NCBI GenBank assembly: GCA_027449685.1
Contig: DAIDLC010000003.1
Span: forward strand, 84,136-148,135
Length of the DNA stretch: 64,000 nucleotides
Source: Ferrovaceae bacterium
GTDB lineage: Bacteria > Pseudomonadota > Gammaproteobacteria > Burkholderiales > Ferrovaceae
Reading direction: 5' to 3'
Shown here: positions 46,725-56,915 of the stretch, in pieces
How the letters are laid out: every line of letters starts with the position of its first letter
How positions within the stretch are numbered: position 1 is the stretch's first letter
Program-made: the position numbers and the translations under genes
The notes under the pieces: generated by a model
Database searches by the model: none
What the model saw: only the letters and a program-made list of their open reading frames with translations
What the model was told of the DNA's origin: nothing

Positions 46725-48250
46725 CAGACGGACTCGGGCAGGCGCAAATTGAGATCCAGCTGCTGGGTGACAGTGCGACTGGTCTGAGTTTCTCCATCAC
46801 GACGATGCGCTTCTACTTCGGCCAAATAGTCTGGCGTGACATCGCCCGTAATGTAACAACCGTCAAAACAGGAGGTGTCGAATCGTTTGATGTCCGTGTC
46901 AGGACCTGCCACATCCTGAACCAAGTCCGCCAAGTCTTGATAAAACACCGCATCGGCTCCGATTTCTCGGGCAATTTCCGCGTCTGAGCGGCCCGTAGCC
47001 AGTAATTCCTTACGGGTGGGCATATCGATTCCATACACGTTGGGAAAACGAACCGGCGGTGCGGCAGATGCAAAATACACTTTGCGTGCCCCGCATTCGC
47101 GGGCCATCTGGACGATTTCCCGACTGGTGGTTCCGCGCACGATGGAATCATCCACCAGCAAGACATCCTTGCCCTTGAATTCGAAACCGATGGCGTTGAG
47201 CTTTTGTCGGACCGAGCGCTTGCGTTCAGCCTGTCCGGGCATAATAAACGTACGTCCAATATAGCGATTTTTGATGAATCCCTCGCGATAAGGAACTCCC
47301 AGACAAAGGGCCAGCTGCAAGGCGCTGGGTCGACTCGTGTCGGGAATGGGAATGACCACATCCAGATTGATTTGAGGGGCAATGCGTCGAATTTTTCTCC
47401 CCAGGCTTTCGCCCATTCTCAGTCGGGTTTCATATACCGAAATTCCGTCCAGGACTGAATCGGGGCGCGCCAGGTAGACGTATTCGAAAATGCAGGGATT
47501 TTTTTGGGGCGCCGGAGCGCATATCTGACTATGAAAGTTGCCATGGATGTCGATGAAGACGGCCTCGCCGGGGTTGACATCCCGCAGCAATTGAAAACCC
47601 AGGGCATCCAACGCCACACTTTCGGAAGCAATCATGTATTCCACCCCCTGAAGGGCGCAATGATGTCCAATGACGAGGGGACGAATGCCGTGGGGATCCC
47701 GAAAAGCCAGCAAACCATGACCTGCCACGATGGCCACGGTGGCATAAGCCCCACGACAGCGCCGATATACTTGCCCCACAGCCTTGAAAATGTCGCCCGC
47801 ATCCAGCTTATGCCCTTGGGCTGCTTCCTGAATTTCGTGGGCCAACACGTTTAGCAGGACTTCCGAGTCTGAATTGGTGTTGACATGACGCCGGTCTTGT
47901 TCGAACAACTCGGCACGCAAAAAACCAGAATTGGTGAGATTGCCGTTATGCCCCAGCACAATGCCGAAAGGCGAGTTGACATAAAACGGCTGTGCCTCGG
48001 CCGGAGAAACAGCAGACCCGGCAGTGGGATAGCGACAATGGGCAATTCCAAGAGAGCCCGTCAGTGCGCGCATGTCGCGCGTGCGAAAAACATCGCGCAC
48101 CAAACCCAATCCCTTGTGCATGTGAAAGGTATTGCCGTCTGCCGTGGCAATGCCCGCAGCATCTTGTCCACGGTGCTGCAGGAGTTGCAAGCCGTCATAC
48201 AGCAACTGATTGACGGGCGATTTGGCAACGATGCCCACGATTCCGCACAT
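46724..48250 (-). CDS. purF: Amidophosphoribosyltransferase
   Basis: PurF makes 5-phosphoribosylamine, the first committed step of purine synthesis. ATG 48250 is selected because it places the catalytic Cys at position 2 (MCGIVGIVAKSPVN), exposed after Met removal; the upstream ATG at 48268 would not. The glutaminase domain has LQHRGQDAAGIAT and GHNGNLTN, and the synthase half the PRPP loop VLLVDDSIVRGTTSREIV. The 508-residue length fits the E. coli type without propeptide. It follows cvpA on the same strand. Confidence 0.97.
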   Translation of the reverse strand: MCGIVGIVAKSPVNQLLYDGLQLLQHRGQDAAGIATADGNTFHMHKGLGLVRDVFRTRDMRALTGSLGIAHCRYPTAGSAVSPAEAQPFYVNSPFGIVLGHNGNLTNSGFLRAELFEQDRRHVNTNSDSEVLLNVLAHEIQEAAQGHKLDAGDIFKAVGQVYRRCRGAYATVAIVAGHGLLAFRDPHGIRPLVIGHHCALQGVEYMIASESVALDALGFQLLRDVNPGEAVFIDIHGNFHSQICAPAPQKNPCIFEYVYLARPDSVLDGISVYETRLRMGESLGRKIRRIAPQINLDVVIPIPDTSRPSALQLALCLGVPYREGFIKNRYIGRTFIMPGQAERKRSVRQKLNAIGFEFKGKDVLLVDDSIVRGTTSREIVQMARECGARKVYFASAAPPVRFPNVYGIDMPTRKELLATGRSDAEIAREIGADAVFYQDLADLVQDVAGPDTDIKRFDTSCFDGCYITGDVTPDYLAEVEAHRRDGETQTSRTVTQQLDLNLRLPESV

Positions 48251-48332
48251 AAAGCAGCTTTCCTTCAAAAGGGTGGCGTCCGCAAGGCGCCATTCTACTC
48301 CTGTTCTGCTAAAACCCCGAATTTATCCTGCG

Positions 48333-48842
48333 TCAGCGCAACTGTTTGAGCACTTCCGCAGGAAATAGGGGAAGCACCCAATGACTGGCTTCGAGTGCCC
48401 AAACTACAGTTTGTGAGGTCTTCCAGAGCGGCTGTCCCGGCAAGGTGGTCATGCCACCCAACAGCACCAGCAACACACAGAGCAGAGCACCGCGTGCGGC
48501 ACCAAACAGTCCTCCTGCCAAGCGGTTGAAAAACCCCAAACCCGTCATGGCCACCAACGTATGGGTTGCCAACCCCATGAGCGTAATGACGATCCAGGTA
48601 AGCACAAAAACTCCCAAATACCCTGCCATGATTCGGACCATGTCGTTAGCGAGCAGATGGACCAGCAGTTGGGCCAGGGATACTCCAAACCATTTGGCTA
48701 CTGCAAAAGCGATGATCCAGGAGGCCATGGCAAAAACCTCCCGGATCAAACCTCGAAACAAGCCCAGCACCGTGGATCCCAGCAGTACGACCAGCAGGCA
48801 CCAGTCCAGGGCATTCAAGGCGGACACAAAGCTTGCGATCAT
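48333..48842 (-). CDS. cvpA: CvpA-family membrane protein
   Basis: A 169-residue protein with four hydrophobic segments (about 10-30, 33-50, 68-90, 105-125) and the conserved FRGLIREVFAMASWIIAF and GFFNRLAGGLFGAARGALL patterns. CvpA is named for its need in colicin V production and neighbours purF across proteobacteria; its actual activity is unsettled. Its start overlaps the stop of the SPOR gene (48839-48842, ATGA). Confidence 0.95.
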   Translation of the reverse strand: MIASFVSALNALDWCLLVVLLGSTVLGLFRGLIREVFAMASWIIAFAVAKWFGVSLAQLLVHLLANDMVRIMAGYLGVFVLTWIVITLMGLATHTLVAMTGLGFFNRLAGGLFGAARGALLCVLLVLLGGMTTLPGQPLWKTSQTVVWALEASHWVLPLFPAEVLKQLR

Positions 48843-49609
48843 GGCGTGACAATCATGGACTTGATTCCCATCTGATCCAGTTGATGCAGCAATTTTTTCA
48901 GTTCGGAGCGGGTTTTGAGCGGACCAATCCGTACCCGTACCCGAGACCCTTCCTTGAACCGGGCGACTTCCATATGCGCATGTATCCCCTGTTTTTCCAA
49001 CTTTTTAAGCAGCGCATGCGCTTTGGTCTGTTCGGAAAACACGCCCACCTGCACCACAATAGGGTTGGAAGTAGCCGCCGGGGGGGGCTCTGCAGGTGGA
49101 ACGGATACGCCTTGGGGAGGAGGCACTTTCGACGTAGGAACGGATGCGCCTTGGGGAGGTTGGGCTTCCGTCGGAAGAGCGGATGCACTTGGCGGGGGAT
49201 GGGCTTGCGTCGGAAGAGCGGATGCACCTTGGGGAGGGTGGGTGTCAGACGCGGATACGGTTGGTGCGGCCGGCAAAAGTTGTTGGGGGGCAGGTGACCA
49301 GGCTCGATCGGCTGGGGTGGGCTGCGCTTCGGGCAGAGGTACGGCAGCCACTGGCGGTGCGCCTGCGTCGTTTGGTGAAAGCCCCGAAGCGGGCTGGGCC
49401 GTTGCCTGGCGCACGGGGACATTAGACACTGTCCGGGAAGCGGGAAACGACTCCTGCCCCCCCTCAGAAGCCACACGCGGTGCTCTGGAAGGCGCCAACA
49501 ACCAGGGCAGGATAGCCACGACCAGCAGCATCAAGGTAGCCACTCCGATGACACGATGGCGACCCTGCAAGCGCACGGCCTGTTGAGCGGATGTCAGAGG
49601 CGGTTTCAT
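48839..49609 (-). CDS. dedD: SPOR-domain cell-division protein (DedD-like)
   Basis: The 256-residue product has a short cytoplasmic N-terminus, one membrane helix (VIGVATLMLLVVAILPWLLA, about 20-39), a long Pro/Ala-rich periplasmic linker and a C-terminal SPOR domain (VVQVGVFSEQTKAHALLKKL ... VRIGPLKTRSELKKLLHQL), which binds denuded glycan at the septum. The linker contains a 13-residue repeat encoded by 39-bp units. In related genomes dedD lies between folC and cvpA; here accD precedes it directly with a 16-base gap. Confidence 0.9.
   Translation of the reverse strand: MKPPLTSAQQAVRLQGRHRVIGVATLMLLVVAILPWLLAPSRAPRVASEGGQESFPASRTVSNVPVRQATAQPASGLSPNDAGAPPVAAVPLPEAQPTPADRAWSPAPQQLLPAAPTVSASDTHPPQGASALPTQAHPPPSASALPTEAQPPQGASVPTSKVPPPQGVSVPPAEPPPAATSNPIVVQVGVFSEQTKAHALLKKLEKQGIHAHMEVARFKEGSRVRVRIGPLKTRSELKKLLHQLDQMGIKSMIVTP
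49103..49252. repeat. 39-bp imperfect tandem repeat in dedD
   Basis: Units begin with GGATRCRCCTTGGGGAGG-like sequence at 49103, 49142, 49181 and 49220, each 39 bases except the incomplete last. They encode 13-residue Pro-rich repeats (such as PPQGASVP..) in the periplasmic linker. Frame is kept at any copy number. Confidence 0.85.
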
Positions 49610-49625
49610 CAGGGCAAAACAACCA

Positions 49626-50495
49626 TCAGTCCGGTTCGGAATTCAGGTGCATCAACTGGCCCAACAGGTTGGCAATACGGTCACGAGACTGGCGTCGATC
49701 CACGATCATGTCGATGGCCCCCTTTTCCAGCAAAAACTCGGCCCGCTGGAAGCCCTCTGGCAATTTTTCCCGAACCGTTTGTTCGATAACCCGTGGTCCT
49801 GCAAAACCGATCAAGGCATTGGGTTCGGCAATGACCACATCACCGATCATGGCGAAACTGGCGGACACCCCCCCCATGGTGGGATCGGTCAGAACCGAGA
49901 TAAAGGGCAGTCGGTCGTGCGACAAACGGGTCAAGGCCGCGCAAGTTTTGGCCATTTGCATAAGCGACAACAATCCTTCCTGCATACGTGCGCCACCGCT
50001 TGCCAAAAAGCACACGAAGGGTATTTTTTGCTCGCGCGCCGCATCGACGGCACGCACGAATCGTTCACCAACCACAGAGCCCATGGACCCTCCCATGAAC
50101 TCGAACTCGAAGGCGGCAACCACCAGAGGAACTCCCTTGAGAGTTCCCTGTTGGACCACCAAGGCGTCTGATTCTCCAGTGGCAGCACCCGCTTCACTGA
50201 GCCGATCCACATAACGTCGGCTATCCTTGAATTTGAGGGTATCCACCGGAATGATTTCGCTCCCGATTTCAAAACGGTTGTCCGGGTCCAGAAAGCAGTC
50301 CAGACGGGTGCGTGCAGAAATCCGGATATGGTGTGCGCATTTTGGACACACATGCAAATTGGACTCCAGATCGGAACGGTAAAGAACCGCTTCGCAGGAG
50401 CCACACTTGACCCACAATCCTTCGGGCACAGAACCCTTGACTGATTTTTTATCCCGCTTGATGCGGGGCGGCAGTAGTTTTTTGAACCAGCTCAT
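49626..50495 (-). CDS. accD: Acetyl-CoA carboxylase carboxyltransferase beta subunit
   Basis: AccD with AccA transfers carboxyl from biotin to acetyl-CoA to give malonyl-CoA. The zinc ribbon is near the N-terminus ([16 protein letters not shown] ... HVCPKCAHH) and the crotonase-fold core includes [19 protein letters not shown] and [16 protein letters not shown]. 289 residues is normal. It starts three bases after the trpA stop region, as is usual for betaproteobacteria, but folC, which normally follows, is missing. Confidence 0.97.
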   Translation of the reverse strand: MSWFKKLLPPRIKRDKKSVKGSVPEGLWVKCGSCEAVLYRSDLESNLHVCPKCAHHIRISARTRLDCFLDPDNRFEIGSEIIPVDTLKFKDSRRYVDRLSEAGAATGESDALVVQQGTLKGVPLVVAAFEFEFMGGSMGSVVGERFVRAVDAAREQKIPFVCFLASGGARMQEGLLSLMQMAKTCAALTRLSHDRLPFISVLTDPTMGGVSASFAMIGDVVIAEPNALIGFAGPRVIEQTVREKLPEGFQRAEFLLEKGAIDMIVDRRQSRDRIANLLGQLMHLNSEPD

Positions 50496-50498
50496 GAG

Positions 50499-51296
50499 TT
50501 AGTGATCCATGGAACGTCGAAAATCGGCGATCAGCGTCTCGACCCGCTGGATCAACTCTGCCGGTGGACTGGCTTCCATTTCTTCCACGAGGCGGGATCC
50601 GATCACAATCCCATCGGCCACCCGGGCCAGAGCCTTGGCAGTCGCCCCATCGCGAATCCCGAAGCCAACACCCACGGGCACCTGGGTGTAAGCCCGTACC
50701 CGCTCCACCTGCCGCGCCACATCCTCCAGATCGATGTGGGCCGCTCCGGTCACGCCGCGCAGTGACACGTAGTAAATGTAACCCGTGGCCATGGCCCCGA
50801 TTTCTGCCACCCGCTCGGCGGTGGAGGTTGGGGAGAGCAAATAAATGGAGTCGATGGCCCGTGCCTGCAACAAGCTCCCCAAGCTGCGTGCTTCGCGGGG
50901 CGGATAATCAACCACCAGCACACCATCCACGCCGGATTGGGCACATTCCTGCGCAAAGCGCTCCAACCCCATGCGCTCGATGGGATTGGCGTAACCCATC
51001 AGAATCACGGGCGTGGTGCTATCCAGCGCACGAAACTGTTCCACCACAGCCAGCACCTGGTGCAATGTGACCCCCTGTTTCAGGGCCCGCTCGCTGGCGC
51101 GTTGAATGGTGGGTCCGTCAGCCATGGGATCGGAAAAAGGAATCCCCAGCTCCAGCAAATCTGCTCCAGCCCGCACCAAAGCCTGCATGAGAGGAACCGC
51201 CTGAGTCAGGCTTGGATCACCCACCGTAAAAAAGGGGATCAAAGCCTTGCGGTGCGTTTGGGTCAGACGTTGAAAGGTTGCTGCAATTCGTGACAC
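50499..51296 (-). CDS. trpA: Tryptophan synthase alpha chain
   Basis: TrpA cleaves indole-3-glycerol phosphate. The 265-residue barrel has ELGIPFSDPMADGPTIQRA with the catalytic Asp, an N-terminal LIPFFTVGDPS with the first catalytic Glu region nearby, and VGVGFGIRDGATA for phosphate binding. It lies between trpB (88-base gap) and accD on one strand. No trp leader peptide or attenuator was seen. Confidence 0.97.
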   Translation of the reverse strand: MSRIAATFQRLTQTHRKALIPFFTVGDPSLTQAVPLMQALVRAGADLLELGIPFSDPMADGPTIQRASERALKQGVTLHQVLAVVEQFRALDSTTPVILMGYANPIERMGLERFAQECAQSGVDGVLVVDYPPREARSLGSLLQARAIDSIYLLSPTSTAERVAEIGAMATGYIYYVSLRGVTGAAHIDLEDVARQVERVRAYTQVPVGVGFGIRDGATAKALARVADGIVIGSRLVEEMEASPPAELIQRVETLIADFRRSMDH

Positions 51297-51385
51297 GGAA
51301 CACTCCTAACATCAATGAAATCATGATCAAGAAAAACCGCTGCACTCAAGACGCAGTGGATTCGGATGGCCTGTTCTGCGATTTT

Positions 51386-52582
51386 TCAAATCAATCCGCT
51401 TTTTTCAGCCACAGTGGCCATATCCTTATCCCCGCGTCCGGAAAGATTGACCAGCAAGATTTGCTCGGGCGCCATGGAAGGCGCCATTTTCATGGCTTGT
51501 GCCAGCGCATGGCTGGACTCCAGTGCCGGGATGATGCCCTCCAGGCGGCACAGGGCATGAAAAGCCTCGAGCGCTTCGCGATCGTCGATGGCCACATATT
51601 CGGCACGACCCGAATCCTTGAGCCAGGCATGTTCCGGCCCCACCCCCGGATAGTCCAAGCCCGCAGAAATGGAGTGTGTCTCGATGATCTGACCATTGTC
51701 ATCCTGCAGCAGATACGTCCGATTGCCGTGCAAAACACCAGGACGACCTGCGGAAAGTGAAGCCGCGTGATGGCCACTGGCGAGACCGCTTCCCCCCGCT
51801 TCCACCCCCATCAAACGAACGCTCTGGTGCGGGATGTAGGGGTAAAAGATTCCCATGGCATTGGACCCGCCACCCACACAGGCCAGTACCACATCCGGTT
51901 GGCGGCCTGCCAGATCCGGCATTTGCGTGAGACATTCCTGCCCCACCACCGCATTGAAATCGCGCACCATCATGGGATAAGGGTGCGGTCCTGCAACCGT
52001 CCCAATAATGTAAAACGTGTCATGCACATGGGTGACCCAATCCCGCATGGCCTCATTCAAGGCGTCCTTGAGGGTTTTTGAGCCGCTTTCCACGGGAACC
52101 ACCTGCGCCCCGAGCAATTTCATGCGATAGACATTCTGGGCCTGACGCCGCACATCCTCGGAGCCCATGTAGACCACACATTCCATACCGTAACGTGCAG
52201 CCACCGTAGCCGTGGCCACTCCATGCTGTCCGGCTCCCGTCTCGGCAATCACCCGCTTCTTTCCCATGCGCTGGGCCAACATGGCCTGCCCAACGGTATT
52301 GTTGATTTTATGCGCCCCCGTGTGGTTCAGATCTTCCCTTTTGAGGTAAATCTGCGCCCCGGCCAGATGCTGGGACAAGCGACGCGCATGATAGATCGGG
52401 CTTGGACGGCCTACGTAATGTTTGAGTTCGTAGGAAAATTCGGCCTGAAACGATGGGTCTGCACGATAATGAAGGTACTGCGTCTTTAATTCATCAATGG
52501 CAGCAATCAGGGTTTCGGACACGAAAGTGCCTCCATAGGATCCGAAATATCCTTCCTGATCAGGCATGTCGTAAATCTTCAT
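51386..52582 (-). CDS. trpB: Tryptophan synthase beta chain
   Basis: TrpB condenses indole with serine. The PLP lysine is in [14 protein letters not shown] and the phosphate-binding loop in [15 protein letters not shown]. 398 residues, family length. An AAGGAG site precedes ATG 52582, so the gene overlaps the end of trpF by 23 bases. It is arranged trpF-trpB-trpA-accD as in other betaproteobacteria. Confidence 0.98.
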   Translation of the reverse strand: MKIYDMPDQEGYFGSYGGTFVSETLIAAIDELKTQYLHYRADPSFQAEFSYELKHYVGRPSPIYHARRLSQHLAGAQIYLKREDLNHTGAHKINNTVGQAMLAQRMGKKRVIAETGAGQHGVATATVAARYGMECVVYMGSEDVRRQAQNVYRMKLLGAQVVPVESGSKTLKDALNEAMRDWVTHVHDTFYIIGTVAGPHPYPMMVRDFNAVVGQECLTQMPDLAGRQPDVVLACVGGGSNAMGIFYPYIPHQSVRLMGVEAGGSGLASGHHAASLSAGRPGVLHGNRTYLLQDDNGQIIETHSISAGLDYPGVGPEHAWLKDSGRAEYVAIDDREALEAFHALCRLEGIIPALESSHALAQAMKMAPSMAPEQILLVNLSGRGDKDMATVAEKSGLI

Positions 52583-53198
52583 TCCTTACTCCTTGTATGA
52601 ACCGCGCAATCTTGTGCGGGTCTTTGCAGCCTGGTTGTCGTTCTACGCCGCTACTCACATCCACAGCCCAAGGGTGCGCCAGGCGCACGGCTTGGGACAC
52701 GTTCTCAGGGGTCAACCCCCCGGACAAAATGAGCGGTAGCGGCAATTGTTGCGGCAACTGTTGCCAATCGAAGACGGTTCCAGTCCCTCCAGGAACGCCA
52801 TTTACCCAAGTATCCACCAACAACGCCTGAGCACGCGGGTAGTTTCTGGCGTATTGTACCAAATCGGTACCCGGCCTCATGTGCGCCACCTTGATGTAGG
52901 GCATTTGCCATTGATCGCACTGAGCGGGGGTTTCTGCACCATGAAATTGCAACAGTTGCAAAGGGACCTGTTCCAGCACCGCTTCGATCAGAGTGGGGGG
53001 AGCATCAACAAACAACCCCACTGCCGTGACGAAGGGTGGAACATGACGCAAGAGCGCTTGCGCCTGCACGATAGACACATGACGAGGACTGGCCGGATGG
53101 AACACCAACCCCAGCGCATCGGCCCCAGCCCGCGCCACCCAATCCACTTCCTCGGAACGGGTCAGTCCACAAATCTTGATGCGCGTGCGCTGCATCAT
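52560..53198 (-). CDS. trpF: Phosphoribosylanthranilate isomerase
   Basis: TrpF carries out the Amadori rearrangement in tryptophan synthesis. ATG 53198 overlaps the truA stop (ATGA) and yields 212 residues starting [19 protein letters not shown], with the catalytic Cys in KICGLTR and Asp in VDTWVNG-like [19 protein letters not shown] follows. The frame continues upstream inside truA but without conservation. The trp genes sit in a split pathway, the rest being outside the window. Confidence 0.95.
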   Translation of the reverse strand: MMQRTRIKICGLTRSEEVDWVARAGADALGLVFHPASPRHVSIVQAQALLRHVPPFVTAVGLFVDAPPTLIEAVLEQVPLQLLQFHGAETPAQCDQWQMPYIKVAHMRPGTDLVQYARNYPRAQALLVDTWVNGVPGGTGTVFDWQQLPQQLPLPLILSGGLTPENVSQAVRLAHPWAVDVSSGVERQPGCKDPHKIARFIQGVRNEDLRHA

Positions 53199-53989
53199 GA
53201 AAATGAGAACGCCGGGGCCCCCGGCGGATCCGACAAGATGGGAATCTGCCATTGGGGAGCATACTCGATGGCCACCAGATACAGCCCATCCGGTGCGAAG
53301 GTTGGGGCTGCGCAGGTGCGATTGCGTCCTGACAGCAAGGCACTCATCCAGTCTGGTGGTTGTTTGCGGCAGCCCACATACACCAAGGCCCCCACCAGAT
53401 TGCGCACCATATGCTGCAGAAAAGCATCCGCACGAAAGCGAAAACAGAACAGATCTCCCAGGCGCGTCACCCGGGCTTCCAGCATCGTTTTGACGGGGCT
53501 TTTAGCCTGGCATTCCGCGGCCCGAAAGGCACTGAAATCATGGGTTCCAACGATTTGCTGTAGTCCCTCTTGCATGGATTCCAGATTCAAGGGCTGATGA
53601 TACCACCCCCATTTTTGAAACTGCAACGCAGGACGAACGGCGCGATTGAGCAACAAGTATTCGTAGGTGCGCGAACGGGCGCAAAAACGCGCATGGAAGG
53701 TTTCGGGTACGGGTTTGGCCCAACGCACGGCGATCGTTTTGGGCAAATGGGCATTAGTACCCCGCACCCAGGAAACCGGCAAGCGCTGCGCCTGGGTATC
53801 AAAATGTACCACTTGAGCGCGGGCATGCACTCCCCGGTCGGTGCGACCCGCCGTCACCACCGTTACCGCCTCACCAGCCACCGCTGACAAGGCCAGTTCC
53901 AGCGCTGCCTGCACGGAGGGCTGCCGCATTTGACGCTGCCATCCACAAAAAGCAGCCCCATCATATTCCACCCCCAGGGCAATCCTCAT
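53195..53989 (-). CDS. truA: tRNA pseudouridine(38-40) synthase
   Basis: TruA isomerises uridines 38-40 in the anticodon arm. The 264-residue product opens MRIALGVEYDGAAFCGWQRQ, and the catalytic Asp is in AGRTDRGVHARAQVVHF. The C-terminal FLQHMVRNLVGALVYVG is also typical. It lies 35 bases after the FimV-position gene and overlaps trpF. Confidence 0.97.
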   Translation of the reverse strand: MRIALGVEYDGAAFCGWQRQMRQPSVQAALELALSAVAGEAVTVVTAGRTDRGVHARAQVVHFDTQAQRLPVSWVRGTNAHLPKTIAVRWAKPVPETFHARFCARSRTYEYLLLNRAVRPALQFQKWGWYHQPLNLESMQEGLQQIVGTHDFSAFRAAECQAKSPVKTMLEARVTRLGDLFCFRFRADAFLQHMVRNLVGALVYVGCRKQPPDWMSALLSGRNRTCAAPTFAPDGLYLVAIEYAPQWQIPILSDPPGAPAFSFS

Positions 53990-54024
53990 GATTCCAATCT
54001 ACCCCTGGTGCCAGGGTAAATCAC

Positions 54025-55698
54025 TCAACGCCCTTCCAGCAGGGCTAATGCCTGACGACGCAGCCGGACGTCATCACGTTCCAGAATGGGCGCGATGGCC
54101 TCACGAACCCCGTCCAGGTCGCCACGCCACTGACAGTAACGGGCCACGAGCAGCAATTGTTCGGCGTTCAAATCGCTCAAAGAAACGATGGGCGGCACAA
54201 CCGGCAGTGCAGATTCCGCAACCAGGGCTTCACTTTGCAAAGGCAAACCCACTTCGGCCAGATCCTGCGCCGACACATCCAGCTTGAGCTGAAAGTCGGC
54301 AAATCGCGAGCGCTCGTCTGGCGCCTCGGAATCTTGCAGAGGGCCCTCTTCATCCATGAACCGGGAAGTATCAGAGAGATGTTCCGATTCCGGATCCTTC
54401 GCGAGACTAGCGGGAGTCACGGGGATCGAGGAACCATCGGGGGTCACGGGGAGCGCGAAGGGCGCGGGTATCTCGGGAGCCGCGAGGGTCACAGGGGTCG
54501 CAGGACCATCGGGAGTCACGGGGAGCGCGGGGGAGAGCGCTGGAGTTGCCGAGTCGGCTGACTGGTGCCCCGTTCCGGGAATCGGACGCACCTCCCGTTT
54601 AGGGAATAGCGGTTCGGGCGCGATCATTTCCACCACTTCGGTGACTGGCTCGTACCCCTGCCGAACAAACTCTGGCGCCTGGGACAAACCCTGCCGAGCC
54701 TCCGTGACACCCGTTGGGGTGTCACGAAGCGCGTGCGCTCTTCCCAGGCGCGCGTCCAGGGCTTTCAAATCATTGATATCAGACAAACGCCAAGGTCTGG
54801 ACTGGGGCAATAGCGCCTCTTCCGCTGCCTCGGGACGGATGGGATCTGCCACCCGCGGTTCGGCAGGACTTGGCTCAGCGGGGAAATCTGCACCACCAGG
54901 AGAAGTGGCGTCCTGTTCTTCGAAGGTGGCCTGTTGAATCATCTCGGAGAGTTCTCCCAGATCGGTCATGGTCCATTGGGATTCGGCGTCGTCCCGCTGC
55001 ACGGTAAGCGCCTGTTCCTGAAGAAGGTCCCGCTCTGCGGAAGGCGCATCGCCCCCAAATTCCAGATCTCCCAGAGTGGGCTCCTGCAGGCGTGATGACT
55101 CCAGGGCCTTAACAACAAGCTGTTCCTGCTCTGGCCAAGTATGGGTCTGCGCCGGGATGTCTGTTGTTCGAGAATCCGGAGTCGGTGCAGAGGGCGCTTG
55201 CAGAATGGGTTTTGTTGCGCCATCCGCAGAAACTGATGCGGGGGGTACCAGAGTTACCTGCTCGAGACGATGTGCAGCATGGGAGGACGCGACGGCCGTC
55301 TCTGGCGCTGGAGACACCCGTACTACCCGGTCATCGACTCGGGGCACGGACACAGGCGTGCGATCCGCCGCTTCAGGAACATCCGGGTCAATCTGCAAAG
55401 GCTGCTGCGAAATGTGAACACGAGGCTGCGCGGTCGGCTGAATCGGATCCTGCGGCATCGGATCCTGCGGTAATAGGGACAGCGTTTGACGAGCGTGCGG
55501 CGGCACATACATCACACCCACCCACCAGCCCACAAACAGCACGATGAAACCCACCCCGAACAACAATCCCAGAAATATCATGGCATCCGGGTGGGTGTCC
55601 ATCCAGGTCATCAGGTCGTCCACACTGGGCCAATAGCGGTTTTGCAGGTCCTCCATGACCTGCTGCCACCAGTAAGCGAACCACTCAGACCATTGCAC
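54025..55698 (-). CDS. FimV-position membrane protein with long acidic linker
   Basis: The gene occupies the place of fimV between asd and truA, but the 557-residue product is far shorter than FimV (often over 800) and lacks an N-terminal signal peptide and LysM domain. It has one membrane helix at about 39-63 (MIFLGLLFGVGFIVLFVGWWVGV), then about 420 residues of Pro/Ala/Glu-rich sequence, and a C-terminal helical segment (LNAEQLLLVARYCQWRGDLD ... LALLEGR) recalling the FimV C-terminal TPR. The N-terminal stretch before the helix is Trp-rich. I infer a reduced or diverged FimV; function is unknown. Two 72-bp repeats lie in the linker. Confidence 0.7.
   Translation of the reverse strand: MQWSEWFAYWWQQVMEDLQNRYWPSVDDLMTWMDTHPDAMIFLGLLFGVGFIVLFVGWWVGVMYVPPHARQTLSLLPQDPMPQDPIQPTAQPRVHISQQPLQIDPDVPEAADRTPVSVPRVDDRVVRVSPAPETAVASSHAAHRLEQVTLVPPASVSADGATKPILQAPSAPTPDSRTTDIPAQTHTWPEQEQLVVKALESSRLQEPTLGDLEFGGDAPSAERDLLQEQALTVQRDDAESQWTMTDLGELSEMIQQATFEEQDATSPGGADFPAEPSPAEPRVADPIRPEAAEEALLPQSRPWRLSDINDLKALDARLGRAHALRDTPTGVTEARQGLSQAPEFVRQGYEPVTEVVEMIAPEPLFPKREVRPIPGTGHQSADSATPALSPALPVTPDGPATPVTLAAPEIPAPFALPVTPDGSSIPVTPASLAKDPESEHLSDTSRFMDEEGPLQDSEAPDERSRFADFQLKLDVSAQDLAEVGLPLQSEALVAESALPVVPPIVSLSDLNAEQLLLVARYCQWRGDLDGVREAIAPILERDDVRLRRQALALLEGR
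54412..54535. repeat. 72-bp direct repeat in the FimV-position gene
   Basis: Two imperfect copies, offset by 72 bases (compare ACCATC at 54433 and 54505 with GGTCACGGGGAGCGC-like flanks), encode the 24-residue pattern ALPVTPDG..IPVTP in the low-complexity linker. Further diverged partial copies may flank them. Confidence 0.7.
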
Positions 55699-55699
55699 G

Positions 55700-56827
55700 T
55701 CAACGTTCCACGAGAATGCGCAGCATGCGCCGCAAAGGCTCGGCCGCTCCCCACAAAAGCTGATCGCCCACGGTAAAGGCTCCTAGATACTCGGGGCCCA
55801 TGGCCAGTTTGTGTAAACGTCCCACAGGAACCCCCAGGGTTCCACTCACTGCGGTGGGTGTGAGTTCACGCTCGGTGATTTCCCGCTCGTTGGGAATGAC
55901 CCGGACCCACGCGTTGGCCGCCGCAAGCGTTTGCTCGATGTCCGCCAAGGGAATGTCGTGTTTGAGTTTGATGGTCAGCCCCTGGGAATGACAGCGCATG
56001 GCTCCAATCCGGACACAGAGGCCATCTACGGGAATGCTGCCAGGCGTCCTGAAAGCGGGGCCTCCCAAAATCTTGTTGCACTCGGCCCCCCCTTTCCACT
56101 CTTCCTTGCTCTGCCCTCCTTCCACCGGCACATCGATCCAGGGAATGAGACTTCCGGCCAAAGGAACCCCACGGAAATGCCGGGTGGGAAACGCCGCGCT
56201 GCGCAATGTTTGCGTAACTTGGCGATCGATATCGAGAATGGCACTGGCCGGATCAGACAGCAAAGGGGCCACCGAGTGGTGCAAGTCCCCCATCTGCTGC
56301 AGCAACTCGCGCATGTTTTGCGCACCTGCTCCAGAAGCGGCCTGATAGGTCATGGCAGAAACCCACTCTACCCATCCGGCCCGAAATAATCCCCCCAAGG
56401 CCATCAACATCAAGCTGACGGTGCAGTTTCCGCCGATGAAGTCACGCACACCCTGTGCCAAGGCCTGATCGATCACCGCGCGATTGACCGGGTCCAGCAC
56501 GATGATGGCATGCTCCTTCATGCGCAAGCTGGAAGCCGCATCGATCCAATAGCCTTGCCAGCCACTTTGGCGCAAGGGCTGAAAAACAGCGTGGGTATAG
56601 TCCCCGCCTTGACAGGTCAAAATGACATCCATGGCCGCCAGGTGCTTGAGGTCGTTGGCGTCTTGCAAAGGCTGGGCACCAGCCCCCAGATCGGGACCCG
56701 GTGCGCCGATCTGGGACGTGCTGAAGAACACCGGATCGATCAGGGCAAAATCCCGTTCGTCGCTCATGCGCTGCATCAGCACTGAGCCCACCATACCGCG
56801 CCATCCCACTATGCCTACTTTCAACAT
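55700..56827 (-). CDS. asd: Aspartate-semialdehyde dehydrogenase
   Basis: Asd reduces aspartyl phosphate to the semialdehyde feeding Lys, Met, Thr and cell-wall diaminopimelate. The Gram-negative type is shown by [18 protein letters not shown] at the N-terminus and the active Cys in [35 protein letters not shown] holds the second conserved block. 375 residues. It follows leuB by 88 bases and ends one base before the FimV-position gene. Confidence 0.97.
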   Translation of the reverse strand: MLKVGIVGWRGMVGSVLMQRMSDERDFALIDPVFFSTSQIGAPGPDLGAGAQPLQDANDLKHLAAMDVILTCQGGDYTHAVFQPLRQSGWQGYWIDAASSLRMKEHAIIVLDPVNRAVIDQALAQGVRDFIGGNCTVSLMLMALGGLFRAGWVEWVSAMTYQAASGAGAQNMRELLQQMGDLHHSVAPLLSDPASAILDIDRQVTQTLRSAAFPTRHFRGVPLAGSLIPWIDVPVEGGQSKEEWKGGAECNKILGGPAFRTPGSIPVDGLCVRIGAMRCHSQGLTIKLKHDIPLADIEQTLAAANAWVRVIPNEREITERELTPTAVSGTLGVPVGRLHKLAMGPEYLGAFTVGDQLLWGAAEPLRRMLRILVER

Positions 56828-56915
56828 TCACTTTGCTCCCTTGATTAAACCGCACTCAACGCCAAGCCCAGCAGCATCCGCATGGGTTTTGTTGGAGACG
56901 CGCGTTTTGTCCGGT

